Shown piece after piece: positions 9,060 to 18,499 of a stretch of DNA of 36,532 nucleotides (the stretch's first letter is position 1; each line of letters starts with the position of its first letter). The notes under the pieces are model-generated. The model saw only the letters and a list, made by a program, of their open reading frames with translations, did no database searches and had not been told where the DNA came from. The position numbers and the translations under genes were made by a program. Location: assembly GCA_937907685.1 (NCBI GenBank), contig CALCXF010000004.1, positions 1-36,532 on the forward strand, read 5' to 3'. Source of the stretch: an uncultured Nostocoides sp. (GTDB lineage: Bacteria > Actinomycetota > Actinomycetes > Actinomycetales > Dermatophilaceae).

Positions 9060-12000
9060 CTAGGCGCGGGCGGTGGCCACCCGGGCGGCCTGCCCCACAT
9101 TGTCCATGACGACCGACCGGATGACGTCACCAGCCCAGCTGAGGACCTCACGGTCGCGCAGCGGTCGTCCCCCCACGCGTGCCGTCATCGGCTTGGGCAC
9201 GAGGACCGTGCCCAGCGACGCCTTGACGATCGACCCGGGGTGAAGGCGCTGGAGACGCAGCTGCTGGCTCTCACGGAGCTCGACCGGACCGAACCGGACG
9301 TGGTTCCCCTGGACGCTGATGTCGGCGACTCCCCCGGCTCGCGCCACCGTGCGCAGCCGCGCCACCTCGAGGAGGTTGCGCACGGCCTCGGGGGGAGCGC
9401 CGTAGCGGTCGACGAGCTCCGCCTCGATGTCGGCGAGCTGGACCTCGTCGACGACCGCGGCGAGCTTCTTGTACATCTCCAGGCGCAGCCGCTCGTGGGG
9501 GACGTAGTCGTGCGGCAGGTGCGCGTCGACCGGGAGCTCGATCCTGATCTCCGTGGGGCTCTCGTCGGTGTCGCCGCGGAAGTCGGCGACGGCCTCCCCG
9601 ACGAGACGGACGTAGAGGTCGAAGCCCACACCGGCGATGTGGCCCGACTGCTCGCCACCGAGGAGGTTGCCGGCGCCACGGATCTCGAGGTCCTTCATCG
9701 CGACGTGCATCCCGGACCCGAGGTCGGTGTGGCTGGCGATCGTCTGGAGCCGGTCCAGGGCGGTCTCGGTGAGCGGAGCCTCCGGAGGGTAGAGGAAGTA
9801 GGAGTACGCCCGCTCACGGCCGCGTCCGACCCGCCCTCGCAGCTGGTGGAGCTGGGAGAGGCCGAGGCGGTCCGATCGCTCGACGATGAGGGTGTTGGCG
9901 TTCGAGATGTCCAGGCCGGTCTCCACGATGGTCGTGCACACGAGGACGTCGAAACGCTTCTCCCAGAAGTCGAGGACCACCTGCTCCAGACGGTGCTCGC
10001 CCATCTTCCCGTGGGCCACGGCGATCCGGGCCTCCGGGATGAGCTGCCGGATCCGCGCGGCGGCCTTCTCGATCGTCGACACCTTGTTGTGCACGAAGAA
10101 GACCTGCCCCTCCCGCATGAGCTCACGGCGGATGGCGGCCGTGAGCGTCTTCTCGTCGTAGGAGCCGACGTAGGTGAGCACCGGGTGGCGCTCCTCCGGC
10201 GGCGTCTGCAGGGTCGACATCTCGCGGATGCCGGTCACCGCCATCTCCAGCGTGCGCGGGATCGGCGTGGCCGACATGGCAAGGACGTCGACGGAGGTGC
10301 GCAGCGCCTTGAGCTGCTCCTTGTGCTCGACGCCGAAGCGCTGCTCCTCGTCGATGACGACGAGGCCGAGGTCCTTGAACCGGACCTCCCCCGACAGGAT
10401 GCGGTGGGTGCCGATGACGACGTCGACCGATCCTGCAGCCAGACCGTCGAGCACCGCCTTCGCCTGGCGGTCGCTCTGGAAGCGGGACAGCGCGCGGACG
10501 ACGACGGGGAACCCGGCATACCGCTCGGTGAAGGTGTTGACGTGCTGCTGCACGAGCAGGGTCGTCGGGCACAGGATGGCGACCTGCTTGCCGTCCTGGA
10601 CCGCCTTGAACGCCGCCCGGACCGCGATCTCGGTCTTGCCGTACCCCACGTCGCCACAGACGAGTCGGTCCATCGGCACGGGCCGCTCCATGTCGGCCTT
10701 GACCTCGTCGATCGTGCTCAGCTGGTCGGGGGTCTCGACGTGGGCGAAGGCGTCCTCGAGCTCTCGCTGCCACGGGGTGTCTGGTCCGAAGGCGTGCCCG
10801 GCCGTGGCCATGCGGGCCGAGTACAGACGAATGAGCTCGGCGGCGATCTGCCGGACGTAGCGGCGGGCGCGGCTCTTCGTCTGGTGCCAGTCCGAGCCCC
10901 CCATCCTGTGGAGGCTCGGTTGCTCCCCGCCCACGTAGCGGGTGACCTGGTCGAGCTGGTCGGTCGGCACGTAGAGCCGGTCGCCGGGCTGCCCCCGTTT
11001 GGACGGGGCGTACTCGAGCACGAGGTACTCACGGGTGGCGCCGGCGACCGTGCGCTGCACCATCTCGACGAACCGCCCCACGCCGTGCTGCTCGTGGACG
11101 ACGAAGTCACCCGGCCGCAGCTGGAGGGGGTCCACCTGGTTGCGCCGCCGAGACGGCATCCGACGCATGTCCTTGGTCGACGTCCCCGACCCGCCCGCCG
11201 AGCCGGTGAGGTCGCTCTCGGTGATGACGGCGAGCCGCTCCGCGGGCACGAGGAAGCCCGGGCCGGCAGCGCCGGTCGTCACCGTCACGACGCCGGGACG
11301 GGGGTCCGCCTCCTCCGTGTCGAGGCGGTGTGGAACGTCGTGCTCGGCGAGCACCTCGGCGACGCGCTTGGCCAGCCCGGGGCCTTCCGTGGCCGCGACC
11401 ACGGACCAGTGGTCGGCGACGAGCCGCCGCAGCTCGGCGACCGCCTCCTCGGTGTCGCCCCGGAAGGTCGGTGAGGGCGCGAGGCCGAGGTCGATGGTCT
11501 CGCCCTCCTCGTCCCCGGCGAAGGGTGTGAGGTCGAGCCAGCGGACGCCGAGCTCTCGTGCCTGCGCCCGCACCTCGGCCAGGGTCCGGAAGGACGCGGT
11601 GCCCAACACCGCCTGGAGGTCGATCGGCACGCTGTTGCCGCTGGCGGCGTTCGCCCACCCGGCGTCGAGGAACTCCTGGCTCGTCGCCACGAGGTCGTGG
11701 GCACGGGTGCGGATCCGCTCGGGGTCGCAGGCGACGAGCACCGCGTCGTTCGGCAGGACGTCCAGCAGGGTCTCCATGCCGTCGACCAAGGCCGGGGCGA
11801 GGGACTCCATGCCTTCGACCGCGATGCCCTGGGCCAGCTTCTCCAGCAGGTCGGCCGCGCCGGGAAGGTGGTCGGCGAGGGCTGCGGCCCGCTGGCGCAC
11901 GACCTCCGTCAGGAGCAGCTCGCGACACGGTGGTGCCCACAGCCCGTGCTCGGCGATCTGGAGTGAGCGCTGGTCGGCCACCGTGAACCAGCGGATCTCC

Positions 12001-12635
12001 TCGACGGTGTCCCCCCAGAACTCCACCCGCAACGGGTGCTCCTCGGTGGGCGGGAAGACGTCGAGGATGCCGCCGCGCACGGCGAACTCGCCGCGCCGCT
12101 CGACGAGGTCCGTGCGCGAGTACGCGGCCGCGGCGAGGTCCTCGACGACACGTTCGAGCGGCACGTCGTCCCCGGCCGACAGGGCGACCGGCCGCAGGTC
12201 GCCCAGGCCCTTGGAGATCGGCTGGAGGAGGGCGCGAACCGGGGCCACGACGACCACCAAGGGACCGTGGGACTCGTCACCCGCGTCCGGGTGGGCCAGT
12301 CGGCGGAGCACGGACAGGCGCTGCCCCACGGTGTCGCTGCGCGGGCTCAGCCGCTCGTGCGGCAGGGTCTCCCAGGAGGGGAAGAGGCCGACCACACCCG
12401 GGCCGAGGCTCGACTCCAGGGCCGCCTGGAGGTCCTCCGCCTCACGTCCTGTCGCGGTGACCGCGAGCACCGGGACACCGCCCGGTGGAGGCGCCAGCGC
12501 GGAGACGACGAGGTGCCGAGCGCCCGGGGGCGCGGCGGCAGTCACCTCGGCGCCGGGGACGGCCAGGTCTTCCCGCAGGCGGGAGGTGCCGGCGAGCGCG
12601 GAGACGCGCGCCCGCAGGGCGGAGAGCGACGGCAT
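9060..12635 (-). CDS. mfd: Transcription-repair coupling factor Mfd
   Basis: A 1191-residue Mfd, which removes RNA polymerase stalled at DNA lesions and recruits the UvrABC excision system. In order: UvrB-like N-terminal domains, the CarD-like RNA-polymerase-interacting domain starting near residue 500 (RPGDFVVHEQHGVGRF), and an SF2 translocase with Walker A GDVGYGKTE near 660 and DEEQ near 762. It continues through the TRG region (GRVGRGRERAYSYF) to the C-terminal regulatory domain. The start is uncertain. A GTG at 12659 has GGAGG upstream, but TAGAAT sits exactly seven bases before the ATG at 12635, so a leaderless message starting there fits well and matches the usual Mfd N-terminus. Confidence 0.96.
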   Translation of the reverse strand: MPSLSALRARVSALAGTSRLREDLAVPGAEVTAAAPPGARHLVVSALAPPPGGVPVLAVTATGREAEDLQAALESSLGPGVVGLFPSWETLPHERLSPRSDTVGQRLSVLRRLAHPDAGDESHGPLVVVVAPVRALLQPISKGLGDLRPVALSAGDDVPLERVVEDLAAAAYSRTDLVERRGEFAVRGGILDVFPPTEEHPLRVEFWGDTVEEIRWFTVADQRSLQIAEHGLWAPPCRELLLTEVVRQRAAALADHLPGAADLLEKLAQGIAVEGMESLAPALVDGMETLLDVLPNDAVLVACDPERIRTRAHDLVATSQEFLDAGWANAASGNSVPIDLQAVLGTASFRTLAEVRAQARELGVRWLDLTPFAGDEEGETIDLGLAPSPTFRGDTEEAVAELRRLVADHWSVVAATEGPGLAKRVAEVLAEHDVPHRLDTEEADPRPGVVTVTTGAAGPGFLVPAERLAVITESDLTGSAGGSGTSTKDMRRMPSRRRNQVDPLQLRPGDFVVHEQHGVGRFVEMVQRTVAGATREYLVLEYAPSKRGQPGDRLYVPTDQLDQVTRYVGGEQPSLHRMGGSDWHQTKSRARRYVRQIAAELIRLYSARMATAGHAFGPDTPWQRELEDAFAHVETPDQLSTIDEVKADMERPVPMDRLVCGDVGYGKTEIAVRAAFKAVQDGKQVAILCPTTLLVQQHVNTFTERYAGFPVVVRALSRFQSDRQAKAVLDGLAAGSVDVVIGTHRILSGEVRFKDLGLVVIDEEQRFGVEHKEQLKALRTSVDVLAMSATPIPRTLEMAVTGIREMSTLQTPPEERHPVLTYVGSYDEKTLTAAIRRELMREGQVFFVHNKVSTIEKAAARIRQLIPEARIAVAHGKMGEHRLEQVVLDFWEKRFDVLVCTTIVETGLDISNANTLIVERSDRLGLSQLHQLRGRVGRGRERAYSYFLYPPEAPLTETALDRLQTIASHTDLGSGMHVAMKDLEIRGAGNLLGGEQSGHIAGVGFDLYVRLVGEAVADFRGDTDESPTEIRIELPVDAHLPHDYVPHERLRLEMYKKLAAVVDEVQLADIEAELVDRYGAPPEAVRNLLEVARLRTVARAGGVADISVQGNHVRFGPVELRESQQLRLQRLHPGSIVKASLGTVLVPKPMTARVGGRPLRDREVLSWAGDVIRSVVMDNVGQAARVATARA

Positions 12636-12642
12636 TCCGGCG

Positions 12643-12648
12643 ATTCTA
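12643..12648 (-). promoter_or_regulatory. -10 box (TAGAAT) giving a leaderless mfd transcript
   Basis: TAGAAT on the minus strand is close to the TANNNT consensus and ends seven bases before ATG 12635, so transcription should begin at the start codon. Leaderless messages of this layout are frequent in actinobacteria. No strong -35 is seen. Confidence 0.5.
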
Positions 12649-12684
12649 GTCGTGGGCACCGACCCTCCCTGCACACCGCAACCT

Positions 12685-12717
12685 GCGGCGGAGGCCAGAC
12701 CTGCCGACGTCCGCCGC
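12685..12717 (-). terminator. Weak hairpin between the polysaccharide operon and mfd
   Basis: Eight-base arms GCGGCGGA (12685-12692) and TCCGCCGC (12710-12717) enclose a 17-base loop, 21 bases after the last gene of the polysaccharide run. It could limit read-through into mfd, but it is far weaker than the three perfect hairpins elsewhere in the window. Confidence 0.3.
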
Positions 12718-12737
12718 CGCCGGCTCGTGCCCTGCTG

Positions 12738-15700
12738 CTACGGCGAGACCACCCTCAGCGCATCGACGGAGAAGACCACGGGGCCGTTCGTGACGCTCCC
12801 GGAGAGGTAGGAGTAGAGACCCACCGCCCCCGGGGCCTGGAGCGCGGCGGTGGAGTCGGTGCCGCTGGTGCTCCACGCCGTCGGCTCGGTCGTCCCTGCC
12901 TTCCACACCTTGGCCCGGACCGTCGTCGGGTTCGTTCCGGTGACGGAGAGCCGCACCTCCAACCGGTCGCCCACCGCGTACGCGAGCCCGGTGACCCGGC
13001 CGCCGGACACCAGCGTCTCGGTGCCGCCCGCCATCCGTGCCACCCACAGCGAGACGGTCCCGTTTGAGGCCAGGTGCAGCTTCGCCCGGTAGTCGGTCGT
13101 CGAGCTCACCCGCCGCCCGAGGACGCTGACGTACTGGCCACCACCGGTGGGCGCCTTGTCGGTCGCCACGGACACCCGTACGTCGGCGTTCGAGGTGGAC
13201 AGGGACGGCAGGGAGGCGGTGTACCCGTTGCCGGCGTTGAGCAGAAGTCGGCCCTGACCGGAGGAGACGGACCACCGGTCGGCCGGGCCGCCGAGCGTCC
13301 ACGCGCCACCGGCGTCCGCGGTGCCCCAGCCGTTCGCGACCGTGCGCTCGAAGTCGTCCGCGGCCAGCACCGGGTCACGAACGGTCACGGACCGCGTGGT
13401 CGTGCCAGTGGCGCCCTTGTCGTCCGTCACCGTGAGCGTGATGGTGTAGGTGCCCACCGCGTAGGCGTGGCTCGTGGTCACGCCCGTTCCCGATCCACCG
13501 TCACCGAAGTCCCACGCATAGGACGCGACGGTCCCGTCCGGGTCGCTCGACGCCGAGGCGTCGACCGCCACCGAGGTCCCCGACACGGCCGCGGTGAACG
13601 AGGCCGTCGGGGACTCGTTGGCTGGCGGCACGACGGTCACCGACGCGGTCGTCGTCGCCCTGGCACCGGCGTCGTCCGTGACGGTGAGCGTCACGGGGTA
13701 GGTCCCGGCGGCGGCATACGTGTGGGATGCCGTGCCACCTGTCGCGGTGCTCCCGTCTCCGAGGGTCCACGCGTAGGACGCGATGGAGCCGTCCGGGTCG
13801 CTCGACCCACGCCCGTCCACCGAGACCGTGAGACCCGACTCCGTGTGGGTCAGGCGGGCGGTCGGCGGCTCGTTGGCGACGACGGTGACCGATCGCGTCG
13901 TCGTCGCGGTTCCGCCCCGGTCGTCGGTGACGGTGAGGGTCACCGTGTACGTCCCGGCCCCCGCGTAGGTGTGCGAGGCCGTCTTCCCGGAACCGGTAGC
14001 CCCGTCACCGAAGTCCCACGCGTACGAGGACACCGAGCCGTCCGGGTCGGTGGACGTCGAGGCGTCCACGTCCACCGTGAGGTACGAGGTGCTCTCGGTG
14101 AAGGCCGCGGTGGGACTCTCGTTGGGCAGGAGGCCGCCGCCGGTCCGGAAGTGACCGGTGACCTCCGTCGGCGTGAGCACACGGCGGTACACGGCCACCT
14201 CGTCCATCGAGCCGGCGAACCAGTCGGAGTCCCCGGACCACCGGCTGTCGCCGCCGATCCTCCAGTAACCCGCCGAGCCCTCGGCCGAGGTCTCGGGGTT
14301 CGTGGCGACGAGGGCGGAGTCCACGTAGAGGCGCATCCCGTCCGGTCCCTGGCTGGCCACCACGTGGTGCCAGGCGTCGTCGTTGTATGCCGCGGGGCTC
14401 GTGGCGATGTTCATCATCCCGGTCCACACACCGAAGCTCAGCTGGCCCGAGTTCTCCATCCACACGTGTCGGTCGTAGCAGCCGCTGTTGCCCGTCTGGG
14501 AGCATCCCTTGCCGATGAGCTTGCCGCCGCTCGTGGTGGTCGTCCTGAACCAGAGCTCGTGGGTGAATGCGCCCGGCGGTGCGCCCATGTCGCTGCCCGT
14601 GGCGACGCCCGTCGGGTACTGGCCGTCGAAGGTGACGGCGGAGGCGCTCCCGTCGACCGGGGTCGAGACGCCGTAGGTCACTCCGGTCGGGGTGTAGATC
14701 CCGTTCTGCCCGTTGGGTGACGAGTCCTTCGCGACGGTGCCGCCGTTCTCGTCGAGCCGGAAGTACACCTCCGGGTCGGCGTCCCAGACCGCCGCGCCGT
14801 AGGCGTCGGCCGGACGGGTCGGCACGTCGAGCGTGCGGCCGCTGGCGCGGTAGTGGTCCTGCACGGAGGTGCGGTCGAGGGACGTCGGGTAGACCGCGAC
14901 CTCGTCGATGTCTCCGGCGAAGTACGGGTTGCCGTCCCACGCGCTGTCGCCGCCGATGCGCCAGTAGCCCTGGTAGGGCTGCGCGACGCTCGTCATGCCG
15001 TTCGTGCCGATCTTGATGCCGTCGGCGTACAGCGTCACGCCCTCCGGGCCCATGGTCCCGGCGACGTGGTGCCACTCGCCGTCGTTGAGCGCGTTCGGGG
15101 TGGTCACCGTGTAGGCGCCGTTGTTCCAGACCCCGAAGGTGACCCGGCCGTTGGGCGACATGTAGATGTGCCGGTCGTAGTTCGTGCTCGTCCCCGTGGC
15201 GTTGTTGCCGAAGCCGACGATCTTGCCGCCGGAGCCGGTCGTCGTGCGGAACCACGCCTCGACGCTGAAGACGTTCGGACCCTCGACGGCAGCCGAGTTG
15301 ACCGCGACCCCGTCGGAACCGTTGAAGGCCGTCGAGCCGTCGGACTCGCCGATGAGCGCACCCGTCTGGCCGCGGGTGTACCCGCCGCTGAGGGTGGCGT
15401 CGTCGAACCCGGCGTGGTCGAGGACCGTGGCGCCGGAGCTCTCACCGAGGCGCCACAGGTGCTCCGCACCGTCGTCGCGCACCGAGGCGGCGTAGGCGCT
15501 CGGTGCCCCCGTGCCGACCGTCACGGTCGGGGACACCGGGCTCCAGAGGACGTTGCCGGCGGCGTCGGTGATCCGGACCTGGTAGCGGACGCTGGTCCCC
15601 GGGGTCAGGCCCTTGTCGACGAAGCCGAGACGCGGCAGGGTCCAGAAGTTGGACTTCGCCGTCTGGGTGTGGACCCAGGTGTTGTTGTTGCGCAGCACCT

Positions 15701-17198
15701 CGTACTTCAGCGTCTCGTCGTCGTAGTCCCAGGCCGAGCCGAAGGAGACCCGGACCTCGCCGGCTGACAGCGAGACGGCGGAGGTCGTCGGGGTGGGAGT
15801 GGCCGGGACGGTGGAGTACGACGGGCCGACCTTGTTCGGGGCGCCGGCCTTCATCCGGAAGCGGGTGATGCCCTGCTGCGCCACGTTGTTGACCCGGGGA
15901 AACTCGCCGCCGACGACGACCCACTGGCCGTCGCTCGACGTGTCGACAGCCCAACCCGCCTGGCGACCGCTTGTGTACGAGCCGAAGGCGAAGTTGGGGT
16001 ACCAGTGGACGAGCTTGGCGTAGGGCAGCCCGAGGAGGCCGTAGCTGCTGGCCCAGCCGTAGGCGTCGTCCTTCGTCTGGATGTCGGTCGCGTAGGAGTA
16101 GGAGGCCCCGGCCTTCTGCCAGCGGACGCGCGGGTCGGTGTCGGGCCAGCCGCCGACGACGGTGCAGTCGTGCTGGTGCGAGACGTTGTAGAGGACGGGA
16201 CCCGCCGCCGCGATGTCGTAGGTGTCGCCGAGGCAGTCGTTCTGCCAGTTGATCTCGCCGGTGGTGGGGTCGATCGCGAAGGTGCCCTCGTAGGCCGCAC
16301 CCGCGCCGAAGGCGTAGCTCGTGCCGTAGACCTGCGTGCCGTCGCTCTTGAGCGAGGTGATGGCGCCGTTCGCTCCCGCCGTGCGGATCTTCTCCTGCGC
16401 CGGCCAAGGGTTCACGGTGGCGTCGGCGGCGTTCACCGACCCCATCCCGTAGGCCGGGGTTCCGCTGAGTGTGGTGAAGGAACCTCCGGGGATGACGCGG
16501 GAGCGGTCCGGCGACATGGTCATGGTCCACACGTAGCCTCCCTCGGCCCGAGGGGCCCAGGACGTCATCGCCCCGTTGGCCGTCGAGAAGGCGGCCAGTC
16601 GGGTACGGCTGACGCCGTTCGCCGACATGAAGTTGCCGCCGACGTAGACAGTCGAGGTGGTGACACCGATCCCACGCACCTGACCACCGACGTTCGGCGC
16701 GAAGGACCCCACGACCGAACCGTCGGACGCGTTGAGAGCGACCACGTGCCCGCGCGCCAGACCGTTGACAGCGGTGAAGTCACCGCCGACGTAGAGGCGG
16801 GTCCCGTCGAGGGACGCCCGGATCACGAGTCCCTGGGCGTTGAGGGACGGCGCGAAGGACGCGACGCGGTTCCCCGTCGACAGGCTGTACGCGAAGATGT
16901 TGTTCGCGGCGACCTCCCCGGCCCCGCCCGGAGCGACACCGGGAGGCCGGGCGCGAGTGAAGGACCCGGTGACGAACACCGTGTCGCCCACGATCGCCTG
17001 GCTCCAGACCACGCCGTTGATCTGCCACGAGGGCAGGGCGTCGGCCGTCACGGTGGGCGGTGGTGGTTCCGCGACGGCCTCGGTCGCCGTGGGCACTGCC
17101 GCAGCGGCGGTGCTGGCTGCCGGCCCGGCGAGCGTGAGCGCGGCGGCCGTCAGGAGAGTCGCGCCCCACCGGAGGCGAGCGCTGGAGGACCTGTTCAT
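12738..17198 (-). CDS. Large secreted propeller-FnIII-LamG-PKD protein
   Basis: A 1486-residue exported protein. Domains by eye: signal peptide (1-34); repeats of the form VYVGGDFTAVNG and VYVGGNFMSANG suggesting a beta-propeller (about 55-455); a fibronectin-III-like section (about 465-565); two LamG/concanavalin-like domains, each with a WHHV strand and YWRIGGDS (about 570-790 and 800-1030); three PKD domains with SYAWDFGDG or SYAWTLGDG (about 1037-1290); and a C-terminal domain starting DDFERTVANGWGTAD. No LPXTG or C-terminal membrane helix is present, so attachment would be non-covalent. The ATG overlaps the stop of the upstream glycosyltransferase, with AAGGA inside that gene, so it is made with the polysaccharide enzymes. 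I infer that it binds the glycan or structures the cell surface; enzymatic activity is not evident. Confidence 0.88.
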   Translation of the reverse strand: MNRSSSARLRWGATLLTAAALTLAGPAASTAAAAVPTATEAVAEPPPPTVTADALPSWQINGVVWSQAIVGDTVFVTGSFTRARPPGVAPGGAGEVAANNIFAYSLSTGNRVASFAPSLNAQGLVIRASLDGTRLYVGGDFTAVNGLARGHVVALNASDGSVVGSFAPNVGGQVRGIGVTTSTVYVGGNFMSANGVSRTRLAAFSTANGAMTSWAPRAEGGYVWTMTMSPDRSRVIPGGSFTTLSGTPAYGMGSVNAADATVNPWPAQEKIRTAGANGAITSLKSDGTQVYGTSYAFGAGAAYEGTFAIDPTTGEINWQNDCLGDTYDIAAAGPVLYNVSHQHDCTVVGGWPDTDPRVRWQKAGASYSYATDIQTKDDAYGWASSYGLLGLPYAKLVHWYPNFAFGSYTSGRQAGWAVDTSSDGQWVVVGGEFPRVNNVAQQGITRFRMKAGAPNKVGPSYSTVPATPTPTTSAVSLSAGEVRVSFGSAWDYDDETLKYEVLRNNNTWVHTQTAKSNFWTLPRLGFVDKGLTPGTSVRYQVRITDAAGNVLWSPVSPTVTVGTGAPSAYAASVRDDGAEHLWRLGESSGATVLDHAGFDDATLSGGYTRGQTGALIGESDGSTAFNGSDGVAVNSAAVEGPNVFSVEAWFRTTTGSGGKIVGFGNNATGTSTNYDRHIYMSPNGRVTFGVWNNGAYTVTTPNALNDGEWHHVAGTMGPEGVTLYADGIKIGTNGMTSVAQPYQGYWRIGGDSAWDGNPYFAGDIDEVAVYPTSLDRTSVQDHYRASGRTLDVPTRPADAYGAAVWDADPEVYFRLDENGGTVAKDSSPNGQNGIYTPTGVTYGVSTPVDGSASAVTFDGQYPTGVATGSDMGAPPGAFTHELWFRTTTTSGGKLIGKGCSQTGNSGCYDRHVWMENSGQLSFGVWTGMMNIATSPAAYNDDAWHHVVASQGPDGMRLYVDSALVATNPETSAEGSAGYWRIGGDSRWSGDSDWFAGSMDEVAVYRRVLTPTEVTGHFRTGGGLLPNESPTAAFTESTSYLTVDVDASTSTDPDGSVSSYAWDFGDGATGSGKTASHTYAGAGTYTVTLTVTDDRGGTATTTRSVTVVANEPPTARLTHTESGLTVSVDGRGSSDPDGSIASYAWTLGDGSTATGGTASHTYAAAGTYPVTLTVTDDAGARATTTASVTVVPPANESPTASFTAAVSGTSVAVDASASSDPDGTVASYAWDFGDGGSGTGVTTSHAYAVGTYTITLTVTDDKGATGTTTRSVTVRDPVLAADDFERTVANGWGTADAGGAWTLGGPADRWSVSSGQGRLLLNAGNGYTASLPSLSTSNADVRVSVATDKAPTGGGQYVSVLGRRVSSTTDYRAKLHLASNGTVSLWVARMAGGTETLVSGGRVTGLAYAVGDRLEVRLSVTGTNPTTVRAKVWKAGTTEPTAWSTSGTDSTAALQAPGAVGLYSYLSGSVTNGPVVFSVDALRVVSP

Positions 17199-18499
17199 GC
17201 GGGTGTCCTTCTGTCGTGCCGCCTGGAGCGGCCGGGGGTTCTTGCGGTGCTGGGGGACTGCTGGCCGTCACGCGCCGTCGTGGCCACGACGTCCGGATGC
17301 CGGGGTGACAGCTCGTGAGCGCGCGTCGCCGGCGTCGGGTCACTGGCGACCCGCGGGTGGTGTGGGCGCGCCACCTCGTGGACGACGGACACGATCTCGT
17401 CGCGATAGCGCTCGACGCCGAAGCACCGGCGGGCCGACTCGCGGCCGGCCCGTGCCAGCCGGTCGGCGCGCGCCGGATCGGCGATGAGGGTTTCGACAGC
17501 CGCGGCGAGGGCTTCGGGGTCCCCGACGGGCACGTGGAGCCCGGTGCAGCCATCTTCGATCGTCTCCAGGTGGCCGCCGGTCCGCGTGGCGATGACCGGC
17601 CGCCCCGCGAGCTGAGCCTCGAGGACGACGTTGCCCAGGGACTCCCGCTCCGACAGGGACAGGGCGATGTCCGCGCGGTCGAACACGGTGGACGAGGGTG
17701 CGACGTAGCCACTGAACCGCACCCGCTCCTCGAGGCCGAGGGTCGCGACCATGGTCCGCAGCCGCCTCTCGTACGCCTCGTTGCCGGGGTAGACCGTGCC
17801 AGCGAGCTCGAGGTCGACCTCCACCCCGCGCCGCCGCAGCACGTCGACGGCGGCGACGGCCACGTGCTGCGACTTGCGCTCGGACAGTCGGCCCACGAGC
17901 GCCAGGCGCGGCCGCTCTCCCTGCGGGGGCGGCACACACGGCTGGGTACGGTCCGGCATCCCGTTGAGGACGACGGTCGACGAGGCATGCAGCGAGGGGC
18001 ACACCTCGTGCGCCACTCCGGCGGCGGTGCGCGAGTTGAGCACCACCCGGTCCGCGAGGAACAGCGGTGCGGTCATCCCTCGTCGCAACCACAGGGCGTC
18101 GGCGTCCTCCGCCTCGTGGACGTGGCAGAGCACCGGCACCCCAGCCAGCCGAGCCGCGAGCACCCACCACGGGATCGTCATGGTGTTGACGTAGACGAGG
18201 TCGCACCGGGCGCCGCGCACGTACCGCAGCATCTGGGGGAACCGGGTGGCGACCTGAGACGTCAGCCGCGAGACGCCCGTGACGGACAGGTACGAGCGCC
18301 GGATCACCGGGAACGGCGTGACGCGAACCTCCGCACCGGCGGCGCTGGCCGCATCGAGCAGTGGACCTGCGTCCGCGGCGAGCAGCAGCACCTCATGGCC
18401 CGACCGCACGAGCGCGCGGACGCTCTCCAGCATCTGGAGGTCCGAGCCGTAGACGTCCGCGCCGGGGTTGACGAAAAGGACTCGCAACGAGTCAGGCAT
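17195..18499 (-). CDS. GT4-family glycosyltransferase
   Basis: A 434-residue retaining glycosyltransferase of the GT-B fold. The N-terminal half opens with LRVLFVNPGADVYGSDLQML. The C-terminal donor-binding half has LVGRLSERKSQ and the EX7E motif in ERESLGNVVLEAQLAGRPV. It should add a sugar from a nucleotide donor to the growing lipid-linked glycan on the cytoplasmic face; donor and acceptor cannot be read from sequence. GGAGGTGA precedes the ATG. Its start overlaps the stop of the Wzy/ligase-like gene by eight bases. The last 45 or so residues are a low-complexity, Arg/Thr/Pro-rich tail beyond the catalytic domain, running into the start of the secreted PKD protein gene. Confidence 0.9.
   Translation of the reverse strand: MPDSLRVLFVNPGADVYGSDLQMLESVRALVRSGHEVLLLAADAGPLLDAASAAGAEVRVTPFPVIRRSYLSVTGVSRLTSQVATRFPQMLRYVRGARCDLVYVNTMTIPWWVLAARLAGVPVLCHVHEAEDADALWLRRGMTAPLFLADRVVLNSRTAAGVAHEVCPSLHASSTVVLNGMPDRTQPCVPPPQGERPRLALVGRLSERKSQHVAVAAVDVLRRRGVEVDLELAGTVYPGNEAYERRLRTMVATLGLEERVRFSGYVAPSSTVFDRADIALSLSERESLGNVVLEAQLAGRPVIATRTGGHLETIEDGCTGLHVPVGDPEALAAAVETLIADPARADRLARAGRESARRCFGVERYRDEIVSVVHEVARPHHPRVASDPTPATRAHELSPRHPDVVATTARDGQQSPSTARTPGRSRRHDRRTPA

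Noticed and set aside
9240-11474. A 744-residue plus-strand frame opposite mfd
   Set aside because: It is a mirror of mfd with low-complexity composition. The Mfd motifs on the minus strand are unambiguous.
13370-14130. Near-repeated DNA within the PKD region as a recombination repeat
   Set aside because: The similarity reflects three PKD protein domains that have diverged at the DNA level; no long exact repeats were seen.
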